Shown here piece after piece: positions 47,088-56,262 of a DNA stretch of 64,000 bases. This stretch comes from Poa pratensis (lineage: Eukaryota; Streptophyta; Magnoliopsida; Poales; Poaceae). The stretch is taken from contig CAMZMU010000035.1 of the NCBI GenBank assembly GCA_947311845.1, forward strand, positions 2,189,761 through 2,253,760. Direction: 5' to 3'. The notes under the pieces are model-generated. The model did no database searches. It saw nothing but the letters and a program-made list of their open reading frames with translations, and was not told where the DNA came from. Made by a program: the position numbers and the translations under genes. The first letter of the stretch is position 1. Every line of letters starts with the position of its first letter.

Positions 47088-47944
47088 AGCTTGTAAAAAT
47101 CTGGTTTTGTCCATTGCTGCATTGCACTTGCACGTGCTATGGCGAATATTCCAAGTCCATGCATGTGCGACTCAAAAGTCAAAACTCACCCAGAAATATT
47201 CTGCCACCATTTCAACGAAGCTACGACGTGACATCAAAACTTCTTTGCAGATTTGGATTTTTTTTTACAAAATGTTTTAACCGTGGAACCGCGCGATGAA
47301 CTATGATCCTAGAACATATCTAGTTATACAAATCTTTAAATGATACCAATCTCAAAATTTAAATTTACCAATTTGTACAAAATCTGAGTATTCATATTTA
47401 TGTTTACAATCGCTAGAATTTTCAGAACCAAATTCGAAATACACTCACTGAAACATGAGTAGTGTCACAAAAAGATAAAAACAAAAATGACACTGTTCAC
47501 ATACCAATTTGTCCTTTTCATTTCTTTGTGTGTCTTACAAATTTGGTTATGAAAATTTTAGCGATTGAACACTGGATTTTTTTTATTTTTTAGAAACTTA
47601 TAAATTTAAAATTTAAGATTGGTATTATGGTATCATTGAAAGCTTGGTATCACTAAATATTTTTCCATTATGATCCGTCTTCACCATCAAGGTGGTCTCG
47701 ATGATATATTCAAAACAGAACATCGTGATTTGTTGATCTTGTCAACCGAAATTATATGAAGTCGGTCACCGGTCACCCTGCCATGCTAAACTTAGGCGTG
47801 GAAACTTGTGAAGCGTTGCTATATGGGATCTACTTTTAAATGTCTTGTAGCTACAAAGCAACGATGATAGTAGATTGCGAACCGAGTAGAATATTTTAAG
47901 TTACAAAACTTTTTATCTCTAAAATCAACTTTTAGTGTCATGAT
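47088..47944. other. intergenic AT-rich spacer
   Basis: No exon or element boundaries recognised. There is an internal inverted similarity (AAATTTAAATTTACC-type words near 47360 and AAATTTAAAATTTAAG near 47605). Confidence 0.4.
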
Positions 47945-48601
47945 TAGGGATGAAAACGGTATGGATTATTTCCCACCGGCCGACCGGAGGCCTACGGAAG
48001 GCAAATATGGATTTGGTCGGATAGTTGCTCACGGATAAACGTCACTCGCTCGCCTTGAGGGTAATTCACGGATACGAAAAAGGAAGTGGCTTTACTAATA
48101 TCCTTCTGTATCCAAAGATATACCGTATTTCACGGTTATATCCGGCAACTATCCAGCGCAACATATCCGGCAACTAATATCTAGAACCTCAGGTGACCGA
48201 GTGTTGGGCAAGATGAAACTTATGTACTTGCACAACTCCAGCAAAATCTTATTAAAACACTAGCATGCATGTTAGTGAATCATATCTTGGAGGAACCCTT
48301 AATTCGGTCATTCAAGGGAAAATGAGGTAGCCACGTGGAAATGGAAGTATGTGTTACTAATGCATTCTCTCTCTTAAAATATCACAATACATAAAGTAAG
48401 TTAATTTAGAGTAAGTTGGTTCATAATGTGCTAAGCGACACCCGAAAAATGTTTATCCGCAACCAAACCATATTCGCCCCGTATTCGATCCATATTTGTA
48501 ATTGGCATGATTCGATTCCGCTTTCATATCCGCACACTATCCACTCCAACTTCGTATCCGGAAAAAATATGGTTACGCAATACTCTCCGTTTTCACACCT
48601 A
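47945..48601. mobile_element. Ds-like non-autonomous hAT element
   Basis: The ends TAGGGATGAAAACGG (left) and TAGGTGTGAAAACGG (complement of the right end) match the Ac/Ds-type terminal sequence. They are flanked by GTCATGAT at 47937-47944 and GCCATGAT at 48602-48609 (7 of 8). Subterminal ATCCGGCAACTAT and CCGCAC/GCGGAT words are repeated in both orientations. It is 657 bp with no transposase. Confidence 0.88.
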
Positions 48602-49436
48602 GCCATGATGTCATCGATTTTCGTCATCCTCCATGTGGCCCCAGCTACGTATGTAAATGGATAGAATAATTTTCACATCGAAACCGTGAATCCGTTTAAA
48701 AAAAATCATATTTGGTTGTTTTAAGAAACGTGTTGGCTTGAACCCCACGCACCAAGGGTGTTAAGCCCCGAAACTGACGGTTTGGTTAAACCCGTGCACG
48801 TCTATGACACCTTCTTGAAGTTGTTGTTTTCTCAGGGTACCATGCATGTGCTTGCAAACGAACGATCAACCATTGGAGACACAAAGTTAGTATAAAAGAG
48901 TACTTGTAACAATGTAAATTGTGGAGTAGTTTCCCGCAATAATCGATCTGGTTGGCGCTCCTACCAGCATATATATACATCCAAGAGGAATCGTATCAAC
49001 GATCACACCTGGCTAAGGATGGCAATGGGTATGGTATGGGGCGGGTAGAACAATACCATACCCATACCCGGAGTAAATTACATAATACTATCACAATTGT
49101 CGGCCAAACCACACGTCAGTATATCTTTTGGTGATTTTTTCAAAGAGCTACCAAGTCTGAGGCGTGGCGTTACAAATCACACAAATAGTCGTTTGACACA
49201 GAATTGATCACAAAGCTGACTAGTGGGACCCATTTTCCAGGCTGATGTGGCAGGACTTGTCAACGAAAACTGCAATGTTGGCATGTTGGACTTTTCTCCC
49301 TTCTCTCTCCTAGCAACTTTTTAATGCGCATTTTGTCGAGCATACGGCATGCACCGGCCAGTCCGGCGTGGCCGTCCGAGCCCAGGAAGAGGTTTCTCGC
49401 CGCTAGCCTAGCCGGAGCATGAGGTACAGTGTACTA

Positions 49437-49650
49437 CCTGCTCCAGCTCCGTAATGTTCGAGCTCCAGCTCCTTCGTACGCGCACGTCCACTCAAATTCG
49501 AGCTCGGCATTGGCCATGGCCAAGCTCTGGCTGCTCCAGCTTCTTTCGCACGCGCACGGCCGCTTAACTTCGAGAATTACCTGCTCCAGCTCCTTCGCAC
49601 GCGCACGCCTGCTCAAATTCGAGCTCGGCATTGCGCCATGGCCAACATCT
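49437..49650. repeat. three diverged direct repeats inside the Pack-MULE
   Basis: A unit of about 55-65 bp recurs three times: CTGCTCCAGCTyCTTCG, ACGCGCACG, CTCAAATTCGAGCTCGGCAT, then GCCATGGCCAA. This is probably local duplication after capture. Confidence 0.7.
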
Positions 49651-49828
49651 GGCTGCAGGCCTCCAGCCGTCCCTCTCCGGCCTGACATGCCTGAGCGCCG
49701 CTACACCGAGTACAGACTACAGAGTAGAGGCAGCTGAGCATGACGTTCTGGAGCACGAGCGCGACAACTACTCGTGGACGCATGGAGGCAATCGGGCCGG
49801 TTGCGGGTGCTCGTGGCCGCCTGCCGTG

Positions 49829-50035
49829 CTAACGGCGTGCTCTGCCACCTGTAGAGTGGGTCGTGCCGAGTGCGGAAGCGTGGGCGCCCGAGCGTCGTGC
49901 CGACAGCTGCTGCCGGTGCCGCCAAGTGGAAGAGGCCGGCGTACGGCGTACCCGGTGCCGCCATCGTCGGCCTCGGCATGCCAGGGCGAGAAGCGACAGC
50001 AAAACGAGCAGCAGGATAAGAACGAGCTCAGCCAT
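49829..50035 (-). pseudogene. captured coding fragment with signal anchor
   Basis: A 68-codon minus-strand frame beginning with MAELVLILLLVLLSLLALA, a strong membrane anchor, then an Arg-rich region. The start resembles the N-terminus of plant P450s or other ER-anchored enzymes, but no downstream domain follows. It is inside the Pack-MULE and so is most simply a captured first-exon piece. Confidence 0.45.
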
Positions 50036-51868
50036 GGCGGAAGTAAGCGTGGTCGACGGACACAGACGAGAGCGACCGGTGCCAAAACGAGGGGAAGGAG
50101 GTGAAATCGGACGCGGAGGTCGCCGGACAATCGTTGGCGGAGTCGATCATGCTCGAGGAGGTCCGTGGCCGCTGAAATCAGAGAAGAAACACCAGGCGCA
50201 CCCGATCGAGCTGCCACGCACACCCGACCCGCCTTACGGAGATCGCTTGCACGGCCGACCTTCGCCGTCGACCATGCCACTGCTTCCTTCTTCTTTCGTC
50301 GCTCCTGACCATGCTAAATCGATTCAGCCGGCCAGACGCGTAGCTGTACGTAGCTTGATCGATAGTACCCGTACGTGATCCCTTGATGGATCTATGGACT
50401 AATACGAGCTAGCTTGCACGAACAGCAGCGCGCATGGTGGGCTGGGCGAAGGCGTGGGCGGCACGGTCGCGCATCTCGCCTCATGGTACAAACTCGTTCA
50501 TCAGGTCACAGCAGCAGTGCACCTCGCAACATGCCGCGTCCGGTGCGCCGCAGCCGTCGAGTGGCCGTGTGGGTGCGACATGGTGGCCGGCGAGAATCGG
50601 TGAGGCAGTGCTGGCCACCGACGCCGGCAGCTCGCTCGTCCTCCCAAGCGCATCTCGATGAAATATATCTCTGTTATTTTATAAAATAGCCATGTGTCTT
50701 GCCACATCAACCTGGCAAATAGGTCCCACTGGTCAGATTTGAGATTAAACATGTGTCAAACGACTATTTGTGTGATTTGTAACGCCACGCCTCAGACTTG
50801 GTAGTTTTTTGAAAAAATCACCAAAAGAGGTACTGACCTGTGCTTTGGTTGACAATTGTGGTAGTTTTATGTAATTTACTCCCATACCCGTGTAGTTGAT
50901 GGTAAAAAATTCTACCCATACCCGTATCCACGGTTATAAAACTTTACGCGTACCCATACTCAGCGGGTACCCATACCCATTGGGTACCAACGGGTAGATT
51001 AGATTAAATAGTACACAAATTATTCATAATTTTACATTCATCAATAACACACTTCACAAAAGAAAAACATTTATCTCAATTCAGTGAGTACATGATAATT
51101 ATCTTAACTCAAATTAACAATTGATGACAATTTTAACATAGGTTCACAAGCTCAAAAGAATGAATGTTGGAGTTTCATGGACAATGTCTACATGTTAGTA
51201 TAAACGGGTAAGGTATGGGTATACCCACGGGTATAAGGCTATACCCGCGACTTAATGGGTAGGGTACGGGTACTACCCATGGGTATAAAATTATACCCAT
51301 ACCCTACCCATGCGCATGGGTACGGTACCCACAGGTACCCGTACCCATGGGTAAAATTGACATCCTTACACCTGGCTCGCAAACACGGTCATCTCGACGC
51401 AACGTTCCCTCGACCGATGAACTCTTTGGGGGTGAATCCTCTCTTCTCCGCGAGCTTATGCGTCGCGGGGCCGACAAGAACTTACAATCTCGACGCCGTG
51501 TTTCCTAACATTCAACATCGCCATGCATGCACACTGTTTTTCGTCTTTGTTGATGTGCACATTATCCACCAATGGTTTTTGAGATCCTACTAGATGGAGT
51601 ATGTATTTTTCTTACCCAAACTATATCGGTTTTAACGTAGTTAAGCTCCCTCCGGCCAAAGTTGAGAATGAAAAAAAAATGGAAAAAAAATGAAAGCACA
51701 CCAATGAGACATCGGCGGAAGAAGGCGAAGGAGACGACCGGGGAACAAGACGGCAGCGGCTGGCGGGGCAAACGACTAAGCATGCAAACGTAACGAAACA
51801 AATCAATATCACCATTTTGTGACGCCTGACCAAACATGAAAATGGGAAAAATCGATTTTAACATACCT

Positions 51869-52082
51869 CTTCGGGCAGGAGGACATACCGCCCTCCCCCA
51901 TCCGAGACAAATCGTCGTGTTGCGCCACCTCTTCCAGAGCCAAAGCCGCATATAGGGCATCACTACGAGGGCACAAGTGAGGGAACCGACAATTAAGAAC
52001 GTGAAACACATAAGACGCAACACCATCCATGCATGAAAGATCTTCTGGAGTCTGGAAATTGGAACGCGTCACCCATAACCAT
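51869..52082 (-). pseudogene. one-helix small membrane protein, copy B, frameshifted
   Basis: Same architecture as copies A and C. The lead-in FQTPEDLS and the helix part MVLRLMCFTFLIVGSLTCAL, continuing into VVMPYMRLWLWKRW, are both recognisable but sit in different frames, and the ATG after the promoter is in a third. There are thus two frameshifts, one at an inserted TGCA-like step near 52030. A TATATAAA box lies about 105 bp upstream. After the helix the frame runs to a GTATGT donor-like site at about 51868. It appears to be inactive unless it is spliced or recoded in some way. Confidence 0.6.
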
Positions 52083-52185
52083 CACGGAGCTCTTCTCTTT
52101 GCGTCTAGGATTTGGGCTCCATAGGGTGCTCTGTGACGCGACGGAGCGACCGTCCTTACTGATGAGGAATATTAGCATATTAACC

Positions 52186-52193
52186 TTTATATA
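52186..52193 (-). promoter_or_regulatory. TATA box for membrane protein copy B
   Basis: TATATAAA on the minus strand, about 105 bp upstream of the first ATG. The position is comparable with the other two copies. Confidence 0.45.
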
Positions 52194-52375
52194 GTGGCAA
52201 ATATTAGTGTAGGTGGGGGGCACCGCCCCCCTCTACCCATGAAAATTTACTACGTTTGATTATTACAGTAGTATTCTACCAAGTTCCAAAGTAAGCAACG
52301 GGTAGCGAGTGAGCATGTGTGCCGGTAAGAAGAGGAAGACCCGCTATCCTCAGACGGGAGGACGGCCCCGTCCTC

Positions 52376-52570
52376 CTAGACGGAAGAAGCCGTGATGGTG
52401 CGCATGAGATGCCAGCCATGGCTTCTCCAGCACGCACGAAGCCACCGGTACGCCTTAATGGCGAGGGCGCAGGTCAAGAAGCCGACGACATAGAAGGTCA
52501 TGAAGAGGAGGAGGACCATCCAGGACAGGTCCTCCGGAGTCTGGAAACTCATGGCTGGAGGTATCGCCAT
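52376..52570 (-). CDS. one-helix small membrane protein, copy C
   Basis: An intact 64-codon frame (58 if the second Met, MSFQTPED, is used). Layout: FQTPEDLSW lead-in; a single hydrophobic helix of about 25 residues starting MVLLLFMTFYVVGFLTCALA; then AYRWLRACWRSHGWHL, a Trp/Arg-rich amphipathic tail, ending TASSV. I recognise no family. The match to copies A and B is confined to the lead-in, the helix and the first tail residues, which suggests selection on the helix. A TATAAG box lies about 120 bp upstream. The second Met aligns with the short lead-in of the other copies. Possible roles (subunit of a membrane complex, peptide regulator) are speculation. Confidence 0.55.
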   Translation of the reverse strand: MAIPPAMSFQTPEDLSWMVLLLFMTFYVVGFLTCALAIKAYRWLRACWRSHGWHLMRTITASSV

Positions 52571-52686
52571 GGAGCGGTGTTGTGAGCGTGGACTGGCTGG
52601 GAGCGCGAGTCTTTGGATTTGGTCTCTCAGAGCCCTGTGTGCGACTGCGAGTGAGTGCGAGATCTGGGCGGTGGAGATCAAGGAAA

Positions 52687-52692
52687 CTTATA
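52687..52692 (-). promoter_or_regulatory. TATA box for membrane protein copy C
   Basis: TATAAG on the minus strand, about 120 bp upstream of the ATG at 52570. It is followed by a region with a CTCGCAGTCGCA-like word that also precedes copy A. Confidence 0.5.
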
Positions 52693-52789
52693 AGAGTGGG
52701 GGTGGTGCTAGGGATGACGAAGACGATGAGCGTGCCACACTGTTGCGACGGCGATAGCCGCCTGAAATGGCATACCTATGATGTAAGGC

Positions 52790-53275
52790 TTTCCAGTTCC
52801 AGAGCTAGCCAATGATGAAGTGTTGTACATAACTTGCTCTGATGGAACTATCAACATCACAGATTTATACACTGCAATGAGATCGCCATTTCTTAAATCT
52901 CAACCCAGATGGTTGGAGTGCAAGCAGGGGGCACTGCCCCCCACCCACAAGTTGTAGCAAGGTGTGAATATTTTTTTAGAGGGTCCATATGATAAACGTG
53001 ACATGATGTGAGGGGCTGGAAGCGCAGTGGGGCGCGGCGGTTGAGTCTGGAGAGAGATTGGAGGTGGAGAATGGATATGACACGTGGACTAGATTTGTGA
53101 GTGAGAGCAACCGATCATTTCAATTGGGGATTTTATTTTCCGAAGTGAAAAACCGGGAGGGTGCATGATAAATTGGGATTCACAAGTTCAATGTGCCTAC
53201 TTTTCGGGATTCAAATTTCAGAATTCAGTTTAGCTAACGTTTAAAATGGACTTTTTTGTTGCCTCGTAAAGTGCT
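52790..53275 (+). pseudogene. DDB2 exon 6 fragment plus shared flank, copy 1
   Basis: Bases 52810-52920 are a diverged copy of DDB2 exon 6 (real exon 58097-58217). They share GATGGAACTATCA-type sequence and AAATCTCAACCCAGATGGTTGGAGTG. After that comes non-DDB2 sequence (GGGGGCACTGCCCC, TGATGTGAGGGGCTGGAAG, TTTGTGAGTGAGAGCAAC) that is repeated in copy 2. It cannot encode a working protein. Confidence 0.8.
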
Positions 53276-53699
53276 CCTCCACATAGTTCTAATGGGCTAA
53301 TGGTTGCCGGATGTGGTTGCCACCGGTGACGCCTACTGGCAGTGACTCAGGCTCTCCGGTGCTAGCAGAGATAGCGTATAGTATACAAGTGTTTGTGATG
53401 GAAATCCATTTTGGCTTGTAGGATTAGATACTCCTTGATCGTATTTCGTAATGTCAAAAAAATCAGAAAAGATTGGGTGTACATATAAACAATTTATTTA
53501 GTCACATATTTTTTGTTAAGTAAAGACATTTTTTGTTACCGGTGTAAAATGACAGATAAAATATCTAGTAAAGTTGTTTTTTAGCACCGAATTTGTATTT
53601 TTTGTACATAACACAGACAACATTTTTTCTAAAAACTTTGTGTGCCAACATAACATCTTCGGAGGTACAGCAAAAATTTATTTCAGAACTTTTTGACAT

Positions 53700-54345
53700 T
53701 TTAAGATATTTTTTAAATGCACTTCCTATAATAAGACTAGGTACTCCTGCGAGTTAAAACACCATGTCCTATCTGAGCGTTACTGTTTTGTCAAATAAAA
53801 TGGGTAGAAGCAAAGCCCCAAACGGCGCGAGTCGAACTAACTGAACCCCAAACCCGCTTCGTCTCCGTTGGCCGTCGCGTCTCTCCCCACACCACACTTT
53901 CCTGTTTCCTCCCCCTCCCTCTTCCCGCTAGTCTAGTCCTTGATCTGTGTTTCTTGGTGCCATGGAATGGGCGACTCACCCTTCTTAAATCTCAACCTAT
54001 ATGATTGAAGTGCAGGTAGGGGGCACTGCCCCTCCTCCACCACCCACAACTTGTACCAAGGTGTGAAGATTTTTTTTGAGAGGGTCTATATGATAAATGT
54101 GACACGATGTGAGGGGCTGGAAGTGCGGCGGTTACTCCAGAGAGAGATTGGTGGTGGAAAATGGACATGACACGTGAATCAGATTTGTGAGTGAGAGCAA
54201 CATATTATTTCAATTTGGATTTTATTTTCCTAAGTAGAAAACCGGTTTAGGGTTCGAGATAAATTGGGATTCACAACTAGTTTAGTGTGGCAACTTTTCG
54301 AGATGCAAATCTCGAGATCCGATTTAGCTGTTAAATAGTTAGGAG
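53700..54345 (+). pseudogene. rearranged DDB2 fragment: 5' UTR joined to exon 6, copy 2
   Basis: Bases 53855-53935 copy the DDB2 5' leader (real one near 56155-56240: CGTCTCCGT-GGCCGTCGCGTC, CTCCCCACRCCA, CTTTCYTGTTTCCT). They are followed within 30 bp by a piece of exon 6 (ATGGAATGGGC-ACTCACCC, AAATCTCAACC) and then the same flank as copy 1. The upstream part 53700-53850 is repeated at 55185-55360. This is a shuffled duplicate of the neighbouring gene. Confidence 0.8.
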
Positions 54346-54352
54346 AATGCTG

Positions 54353-54540
54353 GGGGGAGTTGCGAAGAAGGTGAATTAGACACCCACACCCATGAAGCTT
54401 GGTGAACGACCGAGCGTGCAAACATAACGAAACTAATCAATTTAAGCATTTTGGCACGCGCGACTGAATCTGAAAACTGGGATAAATCGATCTTAACATA
54501 CCTCCTCAGACACGAGGACATCCCCTTATAAGGTGGGCTT
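54353..54540 (-). repeat. fragment of the region downstream of membrane protein copy B
   Basis: It shares GAGCGTGCAAACATAACGAA-type sequence, AATCAAT, ATCGATYTTAACATACCTC and GAGGACAT with 51770-51885, but lacks the helix-coding part. A further short piece lies at 55100-55145. Confidence 0.65.
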
Positions 54541-55099
54541 ACATGGTCACTTGGAGAGAGGTGATTTAACCATGCACCATATTTGAGCGTAAAACCGCGG
54601 CCTAATAAATTTACTTTTTTTCCAGATATTCTCTAAACGAATTTTGCACCTCTGGTTAGATCCGTGTCTCCACCGAAACCTAATAAATTATGTTTACACA
54701 ATTGTATATTTATCGCGGCAAACTTAAATGCAACTTAAGATGATGTTGAGGATGCATGAGGTAATGCAAATTTCAAAAGTGTGCAGAAATCTTCACCTCA
54801 AACTTCTGGGTTGTTACAAGGGGCCTAAACTAAGAACTAAAGCAAAGAGAGGTATGAATTGAAGACACCATAAGCTGACAATGCACACACACCAATATAT
54901 ATATAATATTAAGTCTTTATTATCAACCGTAGAATCTTCCTCAAGTCCAACTCCAACTCTCAACTATACTCCGGAGTCTGGATCCACGAAGATGGTCGAG
55001 GGAGACAGCCTGCAAAGGTGAATGTAATGGGTTAGATTACATGCTGAATCCAAAGAGATACCCGATAGCTTAGATTTAACTGGGTTGGATAAAATTGGG

Positions 55100-55154
55100 A
55101 AAAATCGATCTTAACATACCTCCTCAGACCGGAGGACATTCCCCCCCCCCCCCC
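55100..55154. repeat. repeat fragment ending in a C14 run
   Basis: AATCGATCTTAACATACCTC and CAGACCGGAGGACATT repeat the motif seen at 51860, 54490 and, in part, 34770. It is followed by fourteen consecutive C residues at 55141-55154, where the sister copy has only four. Confidence 0.7.
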
Positions 55155-55184
55155 TCATGATCCGCTCGAGAAAAATATTTTTAA

Positions 55185-55360
55185 ATGCACTTCCTTTGAT
55201 GAGACTACGTGCACTGCAAGTCAAAACACCATGTCTTTTTCTTTACCTGCAGGACACCATGTCCTATCTATGATCCTTACTGTTTTGTCAAATAAAATGG
55301 GTATAGAAGGGAGTCAAAGGTTGCAAACGGCACGAATCAAACCGACTGAACTCACGACAC
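55185..55360. repeat. second copy of the segment 53715-53850
   Basis: AAATGCACTTCCT, CACCATGTCCTATCT and TACTGTTTTGTCAAATAAAA are shared with 53715-53800. This shows the DDB2 upstream region was built by repeated local duplication. Confidence 0.75.
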
Positions 55361-55744
55361 ATCAGGCGGGTATAGTTTCCGGAGCCCGGCGATGCAAGTC
55401 ACCAGCATTGAGAGTCAAAACAAATACGATTGCCTCGGCAGGATTTTCTTTCATTCTCCCTCTAGGAATTTTGATATGTGCCTTACTAGTGTTGAAATGG
55501 CAATAAGTGAAAAAAGACTTTAAGTCGTTTCAACCGGTGCTACATTATTGTACTTTATCACAAACCATGAGAAGTTATAACAGTAATTATCCAATCCAGC
55601 TTGCTTCCCTTGACAATCCTGTTTTTCAAATGTAGCTAGTGCACTGAACATGGATTTAATTAGCACGGGCTAGTAATTGATGTGTCGTGCATCATATTAA
55701 TTTTTGTTTTAAATCTTATTCCACACTTTTGCTGCTAGGTGGGA

Positions 55745-55888
55745 GGACAATTTCCATGAGCTTTGGGCTCTACTCATAATTCTTGCTACCTGAATTATTT
55801 AACTCTGCCGATAAGTGGGAACAATGTCCATGAGCTATGGGCTCTACTCAACTTCTTGCTACCTGAATTACTTTACTTAACTCTGCCG
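55745..55888. repeat. two tandem repeats of about 70 bp
   Basis: TCCATGAGCT-TGGGCTCTACTCA, TTCTTGCTACCTGAATTA and TTAACTCTGCCG occur twice in tandem, starting near 55752 and 55827. Confidence 0.8.
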
Positions 55889-55942
55889 CCGATGAGTGTT
55901 TTTAAATTTTTGCTTCTGACCCTATCAAAAAGAGAAAAAAAA

Positions 55943-56020
55943 TACATTGAAAATCTGCTAGACCACCTCTGGCTGAGTTCATTTTTCCAACATGAGGTGC
56001 TACAGAAGATTTTCAATGTA
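55943..56020. ncRNA. short hairpin, possible small-RNA precursor or mini-MITE
   Basis: Arms 55943-55969 and 55994-56020 pair over 27 bases with about 4 mismatches (arm start TACATTGAAAATCT), around a 24-nt loop. The geometry fits a plant miRNA-like foldback. It equally fits a very small TA-flanked MITE with CATTGAAAATCT ends. It sits about 245 bp upstream of the DDB2 start codon. Confidence 0.35.
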
Positions 56021-56262
56021 TCTAGAGAACAATCTCCCCTAAAATCAGAATCGAATCAGAACCTGATAGGCCTCTAGCTTCGGCGTATTTAAGCCGGTGG
56101 TATCCTTGGTAAACAGCCGATGTGGGACTAAACAATGATCATAATTAATTAACGGCGCCTTCGTCTCGTCTCCGTGGGCCGTCGCGTCGCTCCCCACGCC
56201 ACTCTTTCTTGTTTCCTTCCCCCCTCCGCCGTCTTCCCGCCTCCCGAGGCATCCGCCGCCGC

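Larger units (their letters stand above)
49071..50881. mobile_element. Pack-MULE nested in the hAT element
   Basis: Terminal inverted repeats of about 180 bp (left 49071-49250, right 50695-50881, roughly 85% identical by eye) begin GAGTAAATTACATAA and end with the complement. A 9-bp duplication CCATACCCG sits at 49062-49070 and 50882-50890. This word also occurs naturally in the host's array, but the flush fit supports it. The 1.4-kb interior is GC-rich, unlike the flanks, and includes exon-like sequence with a signal-anchor start, as in Mutator elements that capture host genes. No mudrA transposase was found. Confidence 0.85.
49014..51368. mobile_element. hAT element with exact 8-bp duplication, host of a nested MULE
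   Basis: The ends TAAGGATGGCAAT and TAAGGATGTCAAT (complement of the right end) are flanked by identical CACCTGGC at 49006-49013 and 51369-51376. Subterminal arrays of GGGTACCCATACCC words occupy the first 60 and last 470 bp. The 1.8-kb middle is a second, nested transposon (49071-50881). Without it the hAT element would be about 535 bp and non-autonomous. Confidence 0.92.

Noticed and set aside
56209..56262. Upstream in-frame ATG for DDB2 at 56209
   Set aside because: It lies in the leader, gives an Arg/Pro-rich extension not expected in the family, and the next Met in a better context fits the MATRARF start.
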